Source of the DNA: Brachybacterium halotolerans
GTDB taxonomy: Bacteria; Actinomycetota; Actinomycetes; Actinomycetales; Dermabacteraceae
Length of the DNA: 64,000 nucleotides
Reading direction: 5' to 3'
Assembly (NCBI RefSeq): GCF_016623465.1
Contig: NZ_JAEDAJ010000009.1
Coordinates: 1-64,000, forward strand
The position numbers were made by a program, and so were the translations under genes. Position 1 is the first letter of the stretch; the number at the start of each line of letters is the position of its first letter. Below the pieces are notes generated by a model that saw only the letters and a list, made by a program, of their open reading frames with translations, did no database searches and was not told where the DNA came from. Shown piece by piece: positions 63,873 through 64,000 of this stretch.

Positions 63873-64000
63873 ATGCGCGTGCTCGAACTCGACCATCCCC
63901 TCGTCGCCCACAAGCTGACGGCGCTCCGCAAGGCCGAGACGCGGTCCTCGATGTTCCGCCTCCTGGCCGACGAGCTGGTGACCCTGCTGGCCTATGAGGC
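63873..64000 (+). CDS. upp: Uracil phosphoribosyltransferase, N-terminal part (runs off the window)
   Basis: The first 42 residues, [20 protein letters not shown] and on to [13 protein letters not shown], match the Upp N-terminus with HPLVxHKLTxLR. Salvages uracil to UMP. TAGATT at 63860-63865 ends 7 nt before the ATG, so it is probably leaderless. Confidence 0.9.
   Translation, partial: MRVLELDHPLVAHKLTALRKAETRSSMFRLLADELVTLLAYE

Overview
High-GC, strongly GC3-biased DNA with dense gene packing, ATGA/GTGA start-stop overlaps, leaderless TANNNT-type starts, mannitol and HPr/EI PTS genes, SorC-family regulators and DUF222-HNH and GtrA genes. Together these point to an actinobacterium of the Micrococcales; Brachybacterium/Dermabacteraceae is my best guess (inference, no search was run). 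It reads as an ordinary chromosomal segment rich in carbon-uptake and catabolic functions. I see no rRNA, CRISPR array, insertion sequence or prophage; one tRNA-Ser(CGA) is present.

Layout. 1-449: AT-richer gene-free edge. 450-5527: a coupled pair of membrane glycosyltransferases (GT2-GtrA fusion and GT39), a possible small gene, and a lysophospholipase-like hydrolase. 5653-9273: PutP symporter, NUDIX hydrolase, MHS-type MFS transporter. 9559-22849: the most interesting block, a predicted four-carbon polyol (threitol/erythritol) locus with RpiB-type isomerase, DhaK-DhaL kinase, SDR, polyol MFS permease, complete ribose-type ABC importer plus DUF2291 protein, zinc polyol dehydrogenase, SorC regulator, and a divergent FGGY kinase. 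Two promoters in it share one overlapping operator-like motif. 22950-24395: exported zinc amidase. 24490-29818: glpD-glpF-glpK with a divergent SorC regulator. 29905-32509: SRPBCC protein and a DUF222-HNH protein. 32510-33164: long gene-free region with DnaA-box-like sites and a split inverted repeat. 33165-35514: MFS transporter and SMP-30 lactonase. 35546-39631: NmrA-like oxidoreductase and an osmoprotectant-type ABC importer. 39726-45191: polar amino-acid (possibly cystine) ABC importer facing a D-cysteine desulfhydrase, then a PdxK/ThiD-type kinase. 45290-51666: GtrA protein, mannitol PTS (mtlA, mtlD) and the general PTS genes ptsH and ptsI facing each other. 51991-55098: CUT1 sugar importer lacking its own ATPase, resembling glucose/mannose systems. 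55278-59874: NYN-domain protein, RclA-type disulfide reductase, tRNA-Ser, oligopeptidase B. 59925-62577: methionine importer metN-metI-metQ. 62697-64000: TadA, a DHFR-like reductase and the start of upp.

How the genes work together. Mannitol enters through MtlA using phosphate relayed by EI and HPr and is oxidised by MtlD. Glycerol enters through GlpF and is processed by GlpK and GlpD. The C4-polyol block would oxidise a tetritol to erythrulose, phosphorylate it and isomerise it to erythrose 4-phosphate for the pentose phosphate pathway. Convergent units are separated by long, near-perfect GC-rich hairpins that mostly lack a U-tract.
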